Made by a program: the position numbers and the translations under genes. The notes beneath the pieces are model-generated. The model was not told where the DNA came from and ran no database searches. It worked only from the letters and a program-made list of their open reading frames with translations. A DNA stretch of 64,000 nt from Bacteriovoracaceae bacterium (GTDB lineage Bacteria; Bdellovibrionota; Bacteriovoracia; Bacteriovoracales; Bacteriovoracaceae): assembly GCA_947450475.1 (NCBI GenBank), contig CANFVK010000008.1, positions 1-64,000 of the forward strand, in the 5' to 3' direction. Each line of letters begins with the position of its first letter. Within the stretch, counting starts at the first letter, position 1. Of this stretch, positions 36,355 through 45,965 are shown piece by piece.

Positions 36355-38232
36355 ATGATCAGAGTCCGGGAGAGTGAATTGGAAAAGAATAACAAAGAAA
36401 GTAGCAGTGAACCACCATCAATCATGAAATTTAATTCTTGGCTTTTAATTTTATCAGTATTTCTTTTTTTCTGGTTAAGAGATTATTATGATCGTTCACA
36501 AAAAATAGTTGAAGTTCCTTACAGCGAATTTCAAAAAATGCTAGCTGATAAAAAAGTTGCCAACTTAAAAATTTCATCAAAATACATCAAAGGTCATTTT
36601 GTTCAGACTCGCTCTGATAAAAAAACTGAGTTTGTAACAGTCAGAGTTGATCCAAATTTGGCACAAGCTTTAGCGATTTCTCAAGTTCAATTTAGCAATG
36701 AAGTTGAAAGTACTTTTTTGACAGAAATTTTTTCTTGGTTAGTTCCAATATTTGTCTTTTGGATGATCTGGCTGTATTTGGGAAAAAAATTTGCGGAAAA
36801 AAGTGGTATTTCTGGAGGTCTGCTTTCTATTGGCAAAAGTCAGGCGAAACTTTATGTGGAAAAAGATGTAAAGATAAGCTTTGCAGATGTGGCCGGAGTT
36901 GATGAAGCAAAAGAAGAGTTAAAAGAAGTAGTCGATTTTTTAAAAAATCCCGGAGAGTACAGTCGGCTTGGAGCTCGAATGCCAAGAGGTATTTTATTGG
37001 TAGGTCCACCTGGAACGGGCAAAACAATGTTAGCAAAAGCAGTTGCAGGTGAAGCGAAAGTACCTTTTTATTCAATTAGTGGATCTGAATTTGTAGAGAT
37101 GTTTGTTGGAGTTGGTGCTGCAAGAGTTCGCGATCTTTTTCACGAAGCTAGACAAAAAGCACCTTGTATCGTCTTTATAGACGAACTCGATTCATTAGGA
37201 CGGGCCAGAGGTACTGGTTATTTGGGAGGTCATGACGAGAAAGAGCAAACACTAAATCAGCTTCTAGCTGAGTTAGATGGTTTTGATACAAAATCGGGGG
37301 TTATTTTGTTGGCCGCAACTAATCGACCGGAAATTCTAGATCCTGCATTGCTTCGGGCCGGAAGATTCGATCGACAAGTTTTAATTGATAAGCCTGATAA
37401 AGTTGGAAGAGAAGCAATTCTTCGAGTTCATATTAAAAAAGTAAAATACGACGAGAATATGAAATTAGAACATATCGCCAGCCTTACTCCTGGCTTTACA
37501 GGTGCAGACATTGCCAATTTGGTTAACGAAGCTGCCCTTACTGCTACGAGAAGAAAATCAGCAATCGTTAATGAAGAAGATTTTACTATGGCTATTGAAC
37601 GAATTGTGGCCGGACTTGAGAAAAAAAATCGTATTTTTAATCCTAAAGAAAAAAAGATTATTGCCTATCATGAAATGGGTCATGCCTTAGTTGCTCTCTC
37701 GCTTCCTGGTACTGATAAAGTTCATAAAATTTCAATCATCTCAAGAGGCATAGGATCCCTTGGCTATACGATTCAACGGCCGACTGAAGATCGTTATTTG
37801 ATGACTAAAACAGAATTAGTAAATAAAATGGCTGTTCTACTTGGCGGAAGAACTGCAGAAGCTTTAATCTTTAATGAGATTTCAACCGGTGCATCTGATG
37901 ATTTAGCCAAGGTAACAAATATCGCTGAAGCGATTGTGACTAAGTATGGAATGAGCGCGGCTTTAGGTGAAATGGTTTTTGAAGTACAGCCCGGGCCTCT
38001 ACAGCAATTGGCTTTTCCCGATGCTAACTATCGCTCTCATAGCCAGCAAACGGCATTTGCTATAGATCAAGAGATCAAAAAGATTATCGATGAAGCCAGT
38101 ACCATTGCACGAGACATTCTAACTTTAAAAAAACGATTATTAGAAAAAGGAGCTGAGCTTTTGCTGGAAAAAGAAACTCTAAACGAAGAAACACTTTTAA
38201 GTCTTATGGAGACTTTCAAGATTGCAAGTTAG
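36355..38232 (+). CDS. ftsH: ATP-dependent zinc metalloprotease FtsH
   Basis: The 625-residue protein has the full FtsH architecture. Two membrane segments (about 28-42 and 122-142) flank the periplasmic part. Then come the AAA+ domain with Walker A GPPGTGKT (217-224), Walker B IVFIDELD (272-279), the pore motif FVEMFVGVG (246-254) and a second-region arginine pair near RAGRFDR, and the M41 peptidase with HEMGH (439-443) and the third zinc ligand in SDD near 514-516. It degrades misfolded and regulated membrane proteins. GGAG precedes the ATG. It has a polar 23-residue extension before the first membrane segment. Confidence 0.95.
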   Translation: MIRVRESELEKNNKESSSEPPSIMKFNSWLLILSVFLFFWLRDYYDRSQKIVEVPYSEFQKMLADKKVANLKISSKYIKGHFVQTRSDKKTEFVTVRVDPNLAQALAISQVQFSNEVESTFLTEIFSWLVPIFVFWMIWLYLGKKFAEKSGISGGLLSIGKSQAKLYVEKDVKISFADVAGVDEAKEELKEVVDFLKNPGEYSRLGARMPRGILLVGPPGTGKTMLAKAVAGEAKVPFYSISGSEFVEMFVGVGAARVRDLFHEARQKAPCIVFIDELDSLGRARGTGYLGGHDEKEQTLNQLLAELDGFDTKSGVILLAATNRPEILDPALLRAGRFDRQVLIDKPDKVGREAILRVHIKKVKYDENMKLEHIASLTPGFTGADIANLVNEAALTATRRKSAIVNEEDFTMAIERIVAGLEKKNRIFNPKEKKIIAYHEMGHALVALSLPGTDKVHKISIISRGIGSLGYTIQRPTEDRYLMTKTELVNKMAVLLGGRTAEALIFNEISTGASDDLAKVTNIAEAIVTKYGMSAALGEMVFEVQPGPLQQLAFPDANYRSHSQQTAFAIDQEIKKIIDEASTIARDILTLKKRLLEKGAELLLEKETLNEETLLSLMETFKIAS

Positions 38233-38942
38233 TTTGCTTTAAAGGTCGACCAGAATTTTTTTATATCCGCATTCATTGATTGATCGCAATCTATTTTACA
38301 AATTTGTACTAAATATGTTTCAAATGCAGCATTTTTATTTTTTCTTGTGGCCATGACTTTCATGAGTTGTCCGTGCTTTAAAATCACTTCATCTTCTTCT
38401 TGATCAATCAGAATGGCTTTTTGATCTGGAGCATTTTGGTAAAGGACATAGATAGCTTTTTTCTTTTCAGGATTGTCATTATTCATTTCCACTGCAAAGT
38501 GATAAGCCACTTTAAAATCTGTTGAAGTTGAAACAAAGCCTTTGTCTAAAAATTCCTCTCCGATACTAAAACTTTTATTTTTTCTAAAACTTAAACTTAC
38601 TCCTCGAAAGAGGATGAGGTCTTCGGGTAGTGCAGGTGCTTTTGTAAAAATGTGATCAATGCTCTCGACTATGATTTTAGCTTCATCTGGGCCTGTTCCA
38701 TACCATTCATATTGAGCTGGGAAAAAACGTAAAAAACCATTAATCTCTTGATAACAAGGATCCTCTTTGTCGGTATAATTATTGAGGTCAAAAATCTCTT
38801 TTTCTGTTGATCCAAAAAAGTTTTCGCTGGGATACCCCATCAACTTAGCAAGCTTGTTGAATTTATAGGTCTTATACTCAAGAGCAAAAAGGTTAAAACT
38901 TAGAGAAAATAAGACTAATAAAATAAATGATTTTGTTTTCAT
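38229..38942 (-). CDS. Secreted ADP-ribosyltransferase-like (R-S-E class) protein, candidate effector
   Basis: The 237-residue protein has a signal peptide (ending LFA, about residue 20). It then shows the three motifs of arginine-type ADP-ribosyltransferase exotoxins and ectoenzymes in order: LFRG with Arg113, FVSTST with STS at 138-140, and EEDEV with the Glu-x-Glu pair at 183-185. These are the NAD-binding and catalytic residues of the R-S-E class. It could modify a host or prey protein or act in self-defence. A cysteine pair (CKIDC) lies near the C-terminus. Its stop overlaps the convergent ftsH stop. The target is unknown. Confidence 0.75.
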   Translation of the reverse strand: MKTKSFILLVLFSLSFNLFALEYKTYKFNKLAKLMGYPSENFFGSTEKEIFDLNNYTDKEDPCYQEINGFLRFFPAQYEWYGTGPDEAKIIVESIDHIFTKAPALPEDLILFRGVSLSFRKNKSFSIGEEFLDKGFVSTSTDFKVAYHFAVEMNNDNPEKKKAIYVLYQNAPDQKAILIDQEEDEVILKHGQLMKVMATRKNKNAAFETYLVQICKIDCDQSMNADIKKFWSTFKAN

Positions 38943-38998
38943 GCGGCAATTTTAACATGCCCCAAATTGAGCTGTTAATATTGAGTAAAAATTACTTA

Positions 38999-39718
38999 CT
39001 AAAATTGGAGTGCATATTTAAACGACAATCCTTTGAGTTCTTCGGTCGGAGTGACAATAAATGCGGAGGGGCCCGAACCCCCTGATTTTGAGTTTTGGGC
39101 CAATGCAATTCCATAACTTATTCCAATAGTTGCACCAGCGAGAACATCTAGAAAGTAATGATAGTGGTCTTGCATTCTACATATTCCCACATAGGTCGCC
39201 ATCGCATAAGCCGGAAGTCCAAAGCTTAGGGAATGCTCACTGGCCACGAAAGCTGCGAATGCAAAAGCTGTGGTGGTATGACCGGAAGGAAATGAGCTGT
39301 TGCCGCCGTTAGGTCTTTTTTCATTAACAATAGGCTTGATAATATCTGCCAGGAGTCCTGAGTATAAAGTAGCTTTTGCCATGCCGATGGCTCGTCTTTT
39401 AGAGTCATCATCTTTTTTAAATAAATAAAAATTAAGTCCCATTGCTAAGCTGTAAACAGCGTTGGGAAGGATTTGCATAAAGACATTTCCTGGTTTAGTT
39501 AGGTTACAACAAAGTGGTTTATCCTCTCGAAGGTCTTTGCTAATCATATCTTTTTGAAATACGGCAACCAGGGTAAGGGAAGTTCCAATGATAAGAACTT
39601 TCTGGGCGGTGGCATTAGTCCAGGGAGAAATAACATCTTCCTTGGCATCTGCCAGCAAACCAGCATGCAAATTAAGAATGGGAAAAATAAATTGAAGGAT
39701 GAAAATAAATTTTTTCAA
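38999..39718 (-). CDS. PAP2-superfamily phosphatase (membrane-associated)
   Basis: The 239-residue protein has a signal-like N-terminus and several hydrophobic segments. The three PAP2 motifs are present: KPIVNEKRP (128-136), PSGH (144-147, catalytic His147) and RMQDHYHYFLD (181-191, with Arg181, His187 and Asp191). Such enzymes remove phosphate from lipid phosphates or undecaprenyl pyrophosphate at the outer face of the inner membrane, or act in the outer membrane. The C-terminal 30 residues look strand-like and end in Phe, which could mean an outer-membrane location. Confidence 0.85.
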   Translation of the reverse strand: MKKFIFILQFIFPILNLHAGLLADAKEDVISPWTNATAQKVLIIGTSLTLVAVFQKDMISKDLREDKPLCCNLTKPGNVFMQILPNAVYSLAMGLNFYLFKKDDDSKRRAIGMAKATLYSGLLADIIKPIVNEKRPNGGNSSFPSGHTTTAFAFAAFVASEHSLSFGLPAYAMATYVGICRMQDHYHYFLDVLAGATIGISYGIALAQNSKSGGSGPSAFIVTPTEELKGLSFKYALQF

Positions 39719-39800
39719 GCAAGTCCATGTATAATGAGATGAATAAGAAACAACTATAACTTGCTTCGGGCAAACTATAAACTTAAATATTGATTAAAAA

Positions 39801-40493
39801 ATGACCTATAAAAATTTATTGAAATTCATTGCTTGTCTTTTTCTGTTGATGTTCGTGATCATTTTATACCGTTTAGAAATTCACCACTATTTAAGTTTGG
39901 TAATGATCAAAAAAGCACTTCCTTTTCTTCATTTCCAAGTTGAGGCTCATCCACTTCTTTTTACTTCTTTGTATATGTTCATTTTTATCGCGGCAACATC
40001 GATCTCTATTCCCTCAACAACCATTTTGACTCTTTTAGGAGGGGCTCTTTTTCCTTGGTATTATGGAATTGTCTTGGCATCTATTGCTTGTAACACTGGA
40101 GCGACTTGCTCACTTTTAATTTCACGTGTTTTTTTCAGAGAAGCGATCAAAAAAAAATATGAAGGACCATTTCATTTCATAAACGGTCATCTTGAAAAAG
40201 AAGGCGCTCTTTATCTTTTATCTTTGAGGCTCATGCCTGTCTTTCCGTTCTTTTTGGTAAATTTAGTGATGGGGCTGAGTACTATGAAAGCTAGAACTTT
40301 TTTTTTAATTAGTCAGTTGGGAACATTGCCGATGATTTGTATTTTAATCTTTGCGGGGAAAAAAATAGCAATGATGACGTCATTTGGCGATATTGTCTCT
40401 CCTGGGATCCTTATGCTCTTTTCCATCTTTGCTTCAATGCCCCTGATTGGGAAGTGGTCTTTGCCATTGATTAAAAAATTATTTAGAAAGTAA
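39801..40493 (+). CDS. VTT-domain (TVP38/TMEM64, DedA-like) membrane protein
   Basis: The 230-residue protein has about five or six membrane segments. The re-entrant core resembles the VTT/SNARE-associated domain: PSTTILTLLGGALFP (about 72-86) and the G-x-x-x-S-L-L-I region, then a RLMPVFPFFLVN segment (about 142-153). Members move or flip phospholipids and undecaprenyl phosphate-related lipids or support membrane homeostasis. It converges with mgsA, overlapping it by 15 bp. Its own start has no strong ribosome site. Confidence 0.8.
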   Translation: MTYKNLLKFIACLFLLMFVIILYRLEIHHYLSLVMIKKALPFLHFQVEAHPLLFTSLYMFIFIAATSISIPSTTILTLLGGALFPWYYGIVLASIACNTGATCSLLISRVFFREAIKKKYEGPFHFINGHLEKEGALYLLSLRLMPVFPFFLVNLVMGLSTMKARTFFLISQLGTLPMICILIFAGKKIAMMTSFGDIVSPGILMLFSIFASMPLIGKWSLPLIKKLFRK

Positions 40494-40874
40494 ATTTTTA
40501 TATAGACCTTTGACAATAAGCTGTGCCGTGGCTGGATTTGTAGCCAAGGGAGTATTGTGGACATCGCAAATACGCAGCAAGGATGAGATATCTGGATCAT
40601 GAGGATGCATCCCGAGAGGATCGCGCATGAAAATGACAGCATGGCATTTACCTGTAGCTACTAATGCTGCAATTTGAGCATCTCCTCCGATGGGTCCAGA
40701 AAGTAGTTTTTTTATCTTTAAACCACAGGACTGGATAAGCTTTCCGGTCGTGGCAGTTGCAACCAATTCAAACGATTTAAAAAATTCTAAATTATCTTTT
40801 ACAAAGGCAATCATGTCCGCTTTTTTACCATCATGTGCGATGAGCGCTAGGGTTTTTTTAGGTATCTTTTTCAT
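40479..40874 (-). CDS. mgsA: Methylglyoxal synthase
   Basis: The 131-residue protein is a complete methylglyoxal synthase by its motifs: ALIAHDGKK (His14, Asp15), ATTGKLI (41-47), SGPIGGDAQIAA (59-70, catalytic-base Asp65), MRDPLGMHPHDPD (83-95) and TNPATA. It converts dihydroxyacetone phosphate to methylglyoxal plus phosphate in the cytoplasm, relieving phosphate limitation in glycolysis. Length is close to the family norm. The 3' end overlaps the convergent VTT gene. Confidence 0.9.
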   Translation of the reverse strand: MKKIPKKTLALIAHDGKKADMIAFVKDNLEFFKSFELVATATTGKLIQSCGLKIKKLLSGPIGGDAQIAALVATGKCHAVIFMRDPLGMHPHDPDISSLLRICDVHNTPLATNPATAQLIVKGLYKNLLSK

Positions 40875-40990
40875 AAATTTTAACCTCTTTGATCAATCCT
40901 AATGAGTCCCCAAAAAAAGAACAAGTAAAAGATTGTCTTAGTTAAAAGTATTTATGAATATTAAATGACTTGCTTTTTTTGGGAGTTTCT

Positions 40991-42301
40991 ATGAACAACA
41001 TTCACGCGCTTCGTTCAGCGGCACTAAGCTTTACGGCAGATCCATTTTTAACTGACCCCGAGTCATGCTATCATTACGAATCCGATGCTCTTATTGTCAT
41101 AGAAAATGGCTTAATTAAATCTTTTGGCTCCTACTATTCCCAAAAGGATAAAGTGCCACCAAATTGTCAAATTAAAACTTATACAGATTCATTGATTATA
41201 CCAGGCTTTATAGACACTCATATTCATTATCCTCAAACTCAAATTATCGGTGCCTTTGGCAAACAACTCATTGATTGGCTAAATAACTATACTTTTAAAG
41301 CGGAAGTAGAATTTAAAAATTACGATTACGCCAAAATGGTTTCAGAGTTTTTTCTCCAGCAGTGTCTAAAGTCAGGTACATCAACTGTCATGACTTATTG
41401 TACGGTTCATCCCGAATCGGTTGATGCTTTTTTTGAAGTAGCGCTAAAGAAAAAAATGAGAGTCATTGCTGGAAAAGTATTAATGGATCGCAATGCTCCA
41501 AGCAATCTTTTAGATACTGCTCAATCAGGATACGATCAATCTAAAGCTTTGATTAAAAAGTGGCATGGAAAAGAACGCCTGATGTATGCAATCACACCAC
41601 GCTTTGCACCTACCAGTACCCACGAGCAACTTACTGCTGCGGGTACTTTGTGGAGTGAGCATCCAGGAACCTTTATGCAGTCTCACCTGTCAGAAAATCT
41701 GGGTGAAATCGCATGGGTAAAAGAACTCTTTCCAGAGAGAAAAGATTATCTTGATGTCTACGATCACTATGGTCTTCTTGGCAATCGTGCCGTATATGGG
41801 CACGGCATCCATCTCAGTGAAAGAGAGTGGCATCGCCTCCATGAAAGTAAAACTAGCATTGCCCATTGTCCGACTTCGAATGAATTTTTAGGCAGCGGTC
41901 TTTTTGATTTTAAAGCTGCCAAGAGCATTGAGCGACCAGTTCGGGTAGGTCTTGCCAGTGATATAGGTGCCGGCACTAGTTTTTCGCAATTACAATCCAT
42001 GAATGAGTCCTATAAAATTGCCCAGCTCAACGGGGTAGCACTATCATCAATCCACGCTTTCTATTTGGCGACTAGAGGCGCGGCCGAGGCGCTAGGGCTA
42101 CTTGATAAGGTGGGTTCAATTGCTCCTGGCATGGAGGCAGATTTACTGGTTTTAGATATGAAGTCTACTGAACTCATAGATTTTAGAATGAAATACTGCA
42201 AAAGCGTTGAAGAGTCCCTCTTTATCCAAATGACTCTAGGAGATGACCGCTCGACCAAAGCCGTTTACATTTCTGGTGAGTGTGCTTATCAAAAGGGATG
42301 A
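40991..42301 (+). CDS. guaD: Guanine deaminase
   Basis: The start at ATG 40991 has GGGAG just upstream; the longer frame from a TTG at 40970 adds seven unlikely residues. The 436-residue protein is an amidohydrolase with the zinc site PGFIDTHIHYPQ (71-82, HxH at 77 and 79) and the guanine-deaminase-specific stretch around QIIGAFGKQLIDWLNNYTF. Metal-binding segments QSHLSEN and ASDIGAGTS follow. It converts guanine to xanthine in the cytoplasm. With the nucleoside-type importer at 45966-50459 it fits salvage of purines taken from outside. Confidence 0.9.
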   Translation: MNNIHALRSAALSFTADPFLTDPESCYHYESDALIVIENGLIKSFGSYYSQKDKVPPNCQIKTYTDSLIIPGFIDTHIHYPQTQIIGAFGKQLIDWLNNYTFKAEVEFKNYDYAKMVSEFFLQQCLKSGTSTVMTYCTVHPESVDAFFEVALKKKMRVIAGKVLMDRNAPSNLLDTAQSGYDQSKALIKKWHGKERLMYAITPRFAPTSTHEQLTAAGTLWSEHPGTFMQSHLSENLGEIAWVKELFPERKDYLDVYDHYGLLGNRAVYGHGIHLSEREWHRLHESKTSIAHCPTSNEFLGSGLFDFKAAKSIERPVRVGLASDIGAGTSFSQLQSMNESYKIAQLNGVALSSIHAFYLATRGAAEALGLLDKVGSIAPGMEADLLVLDMKSTELIDFRMKYCKSVEESLFIQMTLGDDRSTKAVYISGECAYQKG

Positions 42302-42405
42302 ATCTAAAAATCTCTTACATCTTCTCAGCGAAAATTTAACAATTTTCATTAGACAAAGTTTAAGACTTTAAGGGATAAATACTGCATTAATAAAGAGGAG
42401 GAGTT

Positions 42406-43101
42406 ATGAAAATCACTTCAATGTTATTAGCTTTCATTTTGCTTTCTAGCATCGTGGGTACAGCTTTTGCTGAAGCCAACAATGAATCAACAGATCTTGC
42501 AAAAACTTTTGGAAGCGTAACAGTTCAAGAGTTGCAAGATAATATTCCGTTGGAAATCACTCCCAATGTCGCTGATAATCCAATCGATGAGATTTCTATT
42601 ATAATAGACAGTCTGCTGGCCATCGGTAAAAAACTTTGGCCGATTGTCCAAGCTGGTAGACCGGTTATTAACGATAAACTTATTCCCGTTGTAAGTATCA
42701 TTCCTCGTACTGATGATAAAGGAGCGGTTCTTTATCAAATGAGCAATTGGTCAGTACCGCGTGTTAAAAGATATCGGGTATCTTTTAAAAATTCCTATGG
42801 CAGCGAAGTGGTGGGTTTCACCTACACCGTTTATTTTCAATACAACGGCTCATTTGCCGGTGTAGGAAAATATGTGACGAGTTTAAAAGTTGAAGCAAGT
42901 GAAATTTATACTTCTTGGGGATTTAATTTTGATGCGGTTTCTGAATTAATAAATATCGCCAATGTTGGATCAAAAGATGAGCCCGTCGCATCAGGAATCC
43001 TTCAAGTTGCCTATACTGTAAAAGGCTTTTTAAATGAAGTTCGTCGTTCGGAGAGCTTCTATGTTGATGGAAACGGAAATATTCAACTTTTAAATAATTA
43101 A
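42406..43101 (+). CDS. Exported protein of unknown family
   Basis: The 231-residue protein has a good signal peptide (MKITSMLLAFILLSSIVGTAFA), a GAGGAGG site and its own strong terminator, so it is probably a well-expressed single gene. The mature part begins with an acidic segment, then a block with VQAGRPVINDKLIPVVS. The rest is strand-rich (YTVYFQYNGSFAGVGKY and following), like a small beta-sandwich. No cysteines and no catalytic motif were seen, and I do not recognise the family. It may be periplasmic or attached to the outer surface. Confidence 0.65.
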   Translation: MKITSMLLAFILLSSIVGTAFAEANNESTDLAKTFGSVTVQELQDNIPLEITPNVADNPIDEISIIIDSLLAIGKKLWPIVQAGRPVINDKLIPVVSIIPRTDDKGAVLYQMSNWSVPRVKRYRVSFKNSYGSEVVGFTYTVYFQYNGSFAGVGKYVTSLKVEASEIYTSWGFNFDAVSELINIANVGSKDEPVASGILQVAYTVKGFLNEVRRSESFYVDGNGNIQLLNN

Positions 43102-43117
43102 TTTATTTTCACATTAT

Positions 43118-43153
43118 AAAAAAAAGGCCAGTTTATGACTGGCCTTTTTTTTT
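43118..43153 (+). terminator. Strong intrinsic terminator after the 42406 gene
   Basis: A hairpin with stem GGCCAGT / ACTGGCC (43126-43132 and 43138-43144), a 5-nt loop and flanking A8 and T9 runs forms a textbook intrinsic terminator 17 bp past the stop. The A-run makes it usable in either direction, but no gene points into it from the right. Confidence 0.9.
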
Positions 43154-43184
43154 GTTAATTTTTTTTTGAATAAGGATGAAAGCC

Positions 43185-44612
43185 ATGAATCTAAAGCAAT
43201 TACTTTCTACTTTAACAATCGGAGTTGATTACGTATCACTTCGTGAGGTCTACACCAAGTCAGCAAGTCTAGCAGTTCGCAATGAAATACTAGAAGGTTT
43301 TACCAGCAGTGAAGATCACGGTTTAATGATAGAAGTGATGGTTAATGGACAAATTGCCTACGGTGCAACAAATTCCTTTGAACCCAGTGACGTGCTCAAA
43401 ACGGCGCTAAAAGCCAAGCAGCAAGCTCAAGCTGCTAGATCAAAAGGGCTTTATCATTTTTCCCTTGATCAACGTCCTGCTTTGATTGGTGAATATCTTG
43501 CTCCCGCCCAAAGAGCAATAGAGTATTTTAATCCTAATGAATTGACTGATCTTCTGGTGAGTCTATCGGCCGCTATGAAAACTCATGAGCATGTGCTTAG
43601 CAGAACAGCAAATTTTTCAATGACTGATACTTTTACCCACTTTGTTTCCAGCAATGGCAGTGATATCAGACAAAAAATAATACGTTCAGCTCTGGGATTA
43701 TCTGCTACTGCAAGTAACGAAAAAGGTTCTCAACGAAGAAGTTTCGGTAATGATTTCAGTTCTCAGCATGGGCTTGAGGCTATTGATAAAAATAAATTAA
43801 TAATACAAGCTGATCGAATCGCTAATGAAGCACTTAGCTTGTTAGATGCACAAGAATGTCCAACCGAAACAATGGATCTTATTCTAGCTCCAGACCAAAT
43901 GTTTTTACAGATTCATGAAAGCATTGGCCATCCCCTGGAGCTTGATCGCATTTTAGGAGATGAAAGAAATTACGCGGGTTGGAGCTTTGTGAAGCCTTCA
44001 GATTTTGGAGTCCTTCGTTATGGATCTGATTTAATGAATGTTACATTTGACCCCACCGTAATTGGACAAAATGCCAGTTATTTTGCTGATGACATTGGTG
44101 CCTTGGCAAAAAAAGAATATCTCATTAGAAAGGGAATTTTAGAAAGAGGATTAGGCAGCCTTGAATCTCAAAAACGATTGAATCTCCCTGGCGTTTCTTC
44201 ACAGCGGGCCACATCTTGGAATCGCGCTCCAATTGATCGGATGGCCAATGTCAATTTAGAGCCTGGAGATTCAACTTTTGCCGACATGCTCTCAAAAGTT
44301 GAAAGAGGAGTTTTTATGAAAACAACTCGATCGTGGTCAATCGATGACTATCGAAATAAGTTTCAGTTTGGTTGCGAATATGCACAGCTGATTGAAAATG
44401 GAAAACTAACCAAGCTCCTAAAAAATCCGAATTACCGTGGAATCACAGCTCCTTTTTGGAATCAATTAAAAATGGTAGGAGATCACTCAACATTTGAAGT
44501 TGGAGGTCTCAGCAACTGTGGAAAGGGAGAGCCTAATCAAGTTATTTTTGTAGGTCATGCAAGTCCAGCTTGTTTATTTTCTCAAATTGAAGTTTTTGGA
44601 GGAGGTAAATAA
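43185..44612 (+). CDS. tldD: TldD-family metalloprotease subunit
   Basis: The ATG at 43185 lies 9 nt after AAGG and is preferred over the ATG at 43176. The 475-residue product has the TldD zinc motif HESIGH (His244, Glu245, His249 in this numbering), the GHPLELDRI continuation, and the C-terminal GGLSNCGKGEP region (about 459-469). With TldE it forms a heterodimeric protease that digests unfolded peptides and matures some ribosomally made peptides. It is followed by its partner at a 1-bp overlap. No precursor-peptide gene is evident nearby. Confidence 0.9.
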   Translation: MNLKQLLSTLTIGVDYVSLREVYTKSASLAVRNEILEGFTSSEDHGLMIEVMVNGQIAYGATNSFEPSDVLKTALKAKQQAQAARSKGLYHFSLDQRPALIGEYLAPAQRAIEYFNPNELTDLLVSLSAAMKTHEHVLSRTANFSMTDTFTHFVSSNGSDIRQKIIRSALGLSATASNEKGSQRRSFGNDFSSQHGLEAIDKNKLIIQADRIANEALSLLDAQECPTETMDLILAPDQMFLQIHESIGHPLELDRILGDERNYAGWSFVKPSDFGVLRYGSDLMNVTFDPTVIGQNASYFADDIGALAKKEYLIRKGILERGLGSLESQKRLNLPGVSSQRATSWNRAPIDRMANVNLEPGDSTFADMLSKVERGVFMKTTRSWSIDDYRNKFQFGCEYAQLIENGKLTKLLKNPNYRGITAPFWNQLKMVGDHSTFEVGGLSNCGKGEPNQVIFVGHASPACLFSQIEVFGGGK

Positions 44613-45943
44613 TGCAAGCTCTAGAGTCTTCGAATTTCGAAACATTTTCACATAAAATATTTAACGAACTTCAGTCTGATGAGTCGCTGAGCCTTACGCT
44701 GTCTGGAGAAGAAACTCTTTTTACCAGATTTTCGCAGGCCAAGATCCGTCAAATTACCAATCTTCAACAAGGCTTTGTTGATTTCACATTCATAAAAGGA
44801 AATCGCACCCTCTCGTTTAATCTTCCTTATCGAGCTAGTGAGGCCGATGTCGGTATTGCTATTAAAAAGTTAAGAGAGTCTCGGGGTTGGATTGATCGAT
44901 TACCGGAAGATCCTTACCTGGTTCGACCAGCTTATTTTGGAAAAAGCATAGAAGAGAATCTCTTTGATTTACCAAATGAAGAGAAAATGCTCAATGATAT
45001 TTTTGAAGCTTCAATCAACAGCGATTTAGCTGGGGTCTTTACGAGTGGAGAAGTCGCTAGGGCTTCAACCAACTCCAAAGGGCAATACCACTGGTTTAAA
45101 ACTAAAAATTTTTACTTAGACTATTCAGTCTATAACCAGCGACAAAAAGCGGTAAAATCGACCTATGCTGGAAGCCAATGGGATGCCTTAATGCTCAAGT
45201 CAAATTTGGATGAGAGCATCAATAAATTAAATCTTATGAACATAGATTCAAAAAAAATTGAAAGAGGAGCTTATCGAGTTTATCTTGCACCCTCTGCAGT
45301 TTCTGAATTACTGGGAACGCTTTCTTGGGGGGGAGTCTCAATGGGAGAGCACCAAAGAGGCAATGGTTCCTTGCGAGAATTATGGGAGGGAAAAAAGAAA
45401 CTTTCACCAAAATTTACGTTGAGTGAAGATTTTAACCTGGCAATGAGTCCTCGATTTAATGATCGGGGAGAAATGGCTCCGAATCAAATATCACTCATCG
45501 AAAAAGGAGAATTGAAAAATTTTTTAATTTCCACTCGTACCGCCCACGAATACAAATTAGAATCTAATTTTGCGACAGATTGGGAATCTATGAGATCTCC
45601 AGTGATAAATTGCGGAAGTATATCACGTGAAAATATACTTCAAGAACTTGGCACTGGAATTTATATTTCAGATTTACATTATTTAAATTGGTCTGATCGT
45701 GAAACGGCAAGACTTACAGGCATGACTCGTTATGCTTGTTTTTGGGTTGAAAATGGCAAAATTGTTTGTCCAATCCAAGATCTTCGCTTTGATGAAAGTT
45801 ATTATAAAATATTTGGAGATGGTTTAGTTGACCTAACTGATTTTAGTGAAATCATTCCTTATACTGGATCCTACTTTCAGCGCGACGTGGGAGGATCAAA
45901 GGTTCCAGGAGCTTTGATTTCCAATTTTACGTTCACTCTTTAG
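44612..45943 (+). CDS. TldE/PmbA-family partner subunit
   Basis: The 443-residue protein starts with TAATG overlap on TldD. It shares the PmbA/TldE layout: an N-terminal RFSQAKIRQ strand region, a middle with YRVYLAPSAVSELL, and the C-terminal SPRFNDRGEMAPNQISLIEKG and GSKVPGALISNF segments. It lacks the HExxxH motif, as expected for the non-catalytic half of the protease. The gene ends 22 bp from the convergent permease gene. Functional dependence on TldD is known for the family. Confidence 0.8.
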   Translation: MQALESSNFETFSHKIFNELQSDESLSLTLSGEETLFTRFSQAKIRQITNLQQGFVDFTFIKGNRTLSFNLPYRASEADVGIAIKKLRESRGWIDRLPEDPYLVRPAYFGKSIEENLFDLPNEEKMLNDIFEASINSDLAGVFTSGEVARASTNSKGQYHWFKTKNFYLDYSVYNQRQKAVKSTYAGSQWDALMLKSNLDESINKLNLMNIDSKKIERGAYRVYLAPSAVSELLGTLSWGGVSMGEHQRGNGSLRELWEGKKKLSPKFTLSEDFNLAMSPRFNDRGEMAPNQISLIEKGELKNFLISTRTAHEYKLESNFATDWESMRSPVINCGSISRENILQELGTGIYISDLHYLNWSDRETARLTGMTRYACFWVENGKIVCPIQDLRFDESYYKIFGDGLVDLTDFSEIIPYTGSYFQRDVGGSKVPGALISNFTFTL

Positions 45944-45965
45944 TACCCTTAGTCTTTTTTATTGT

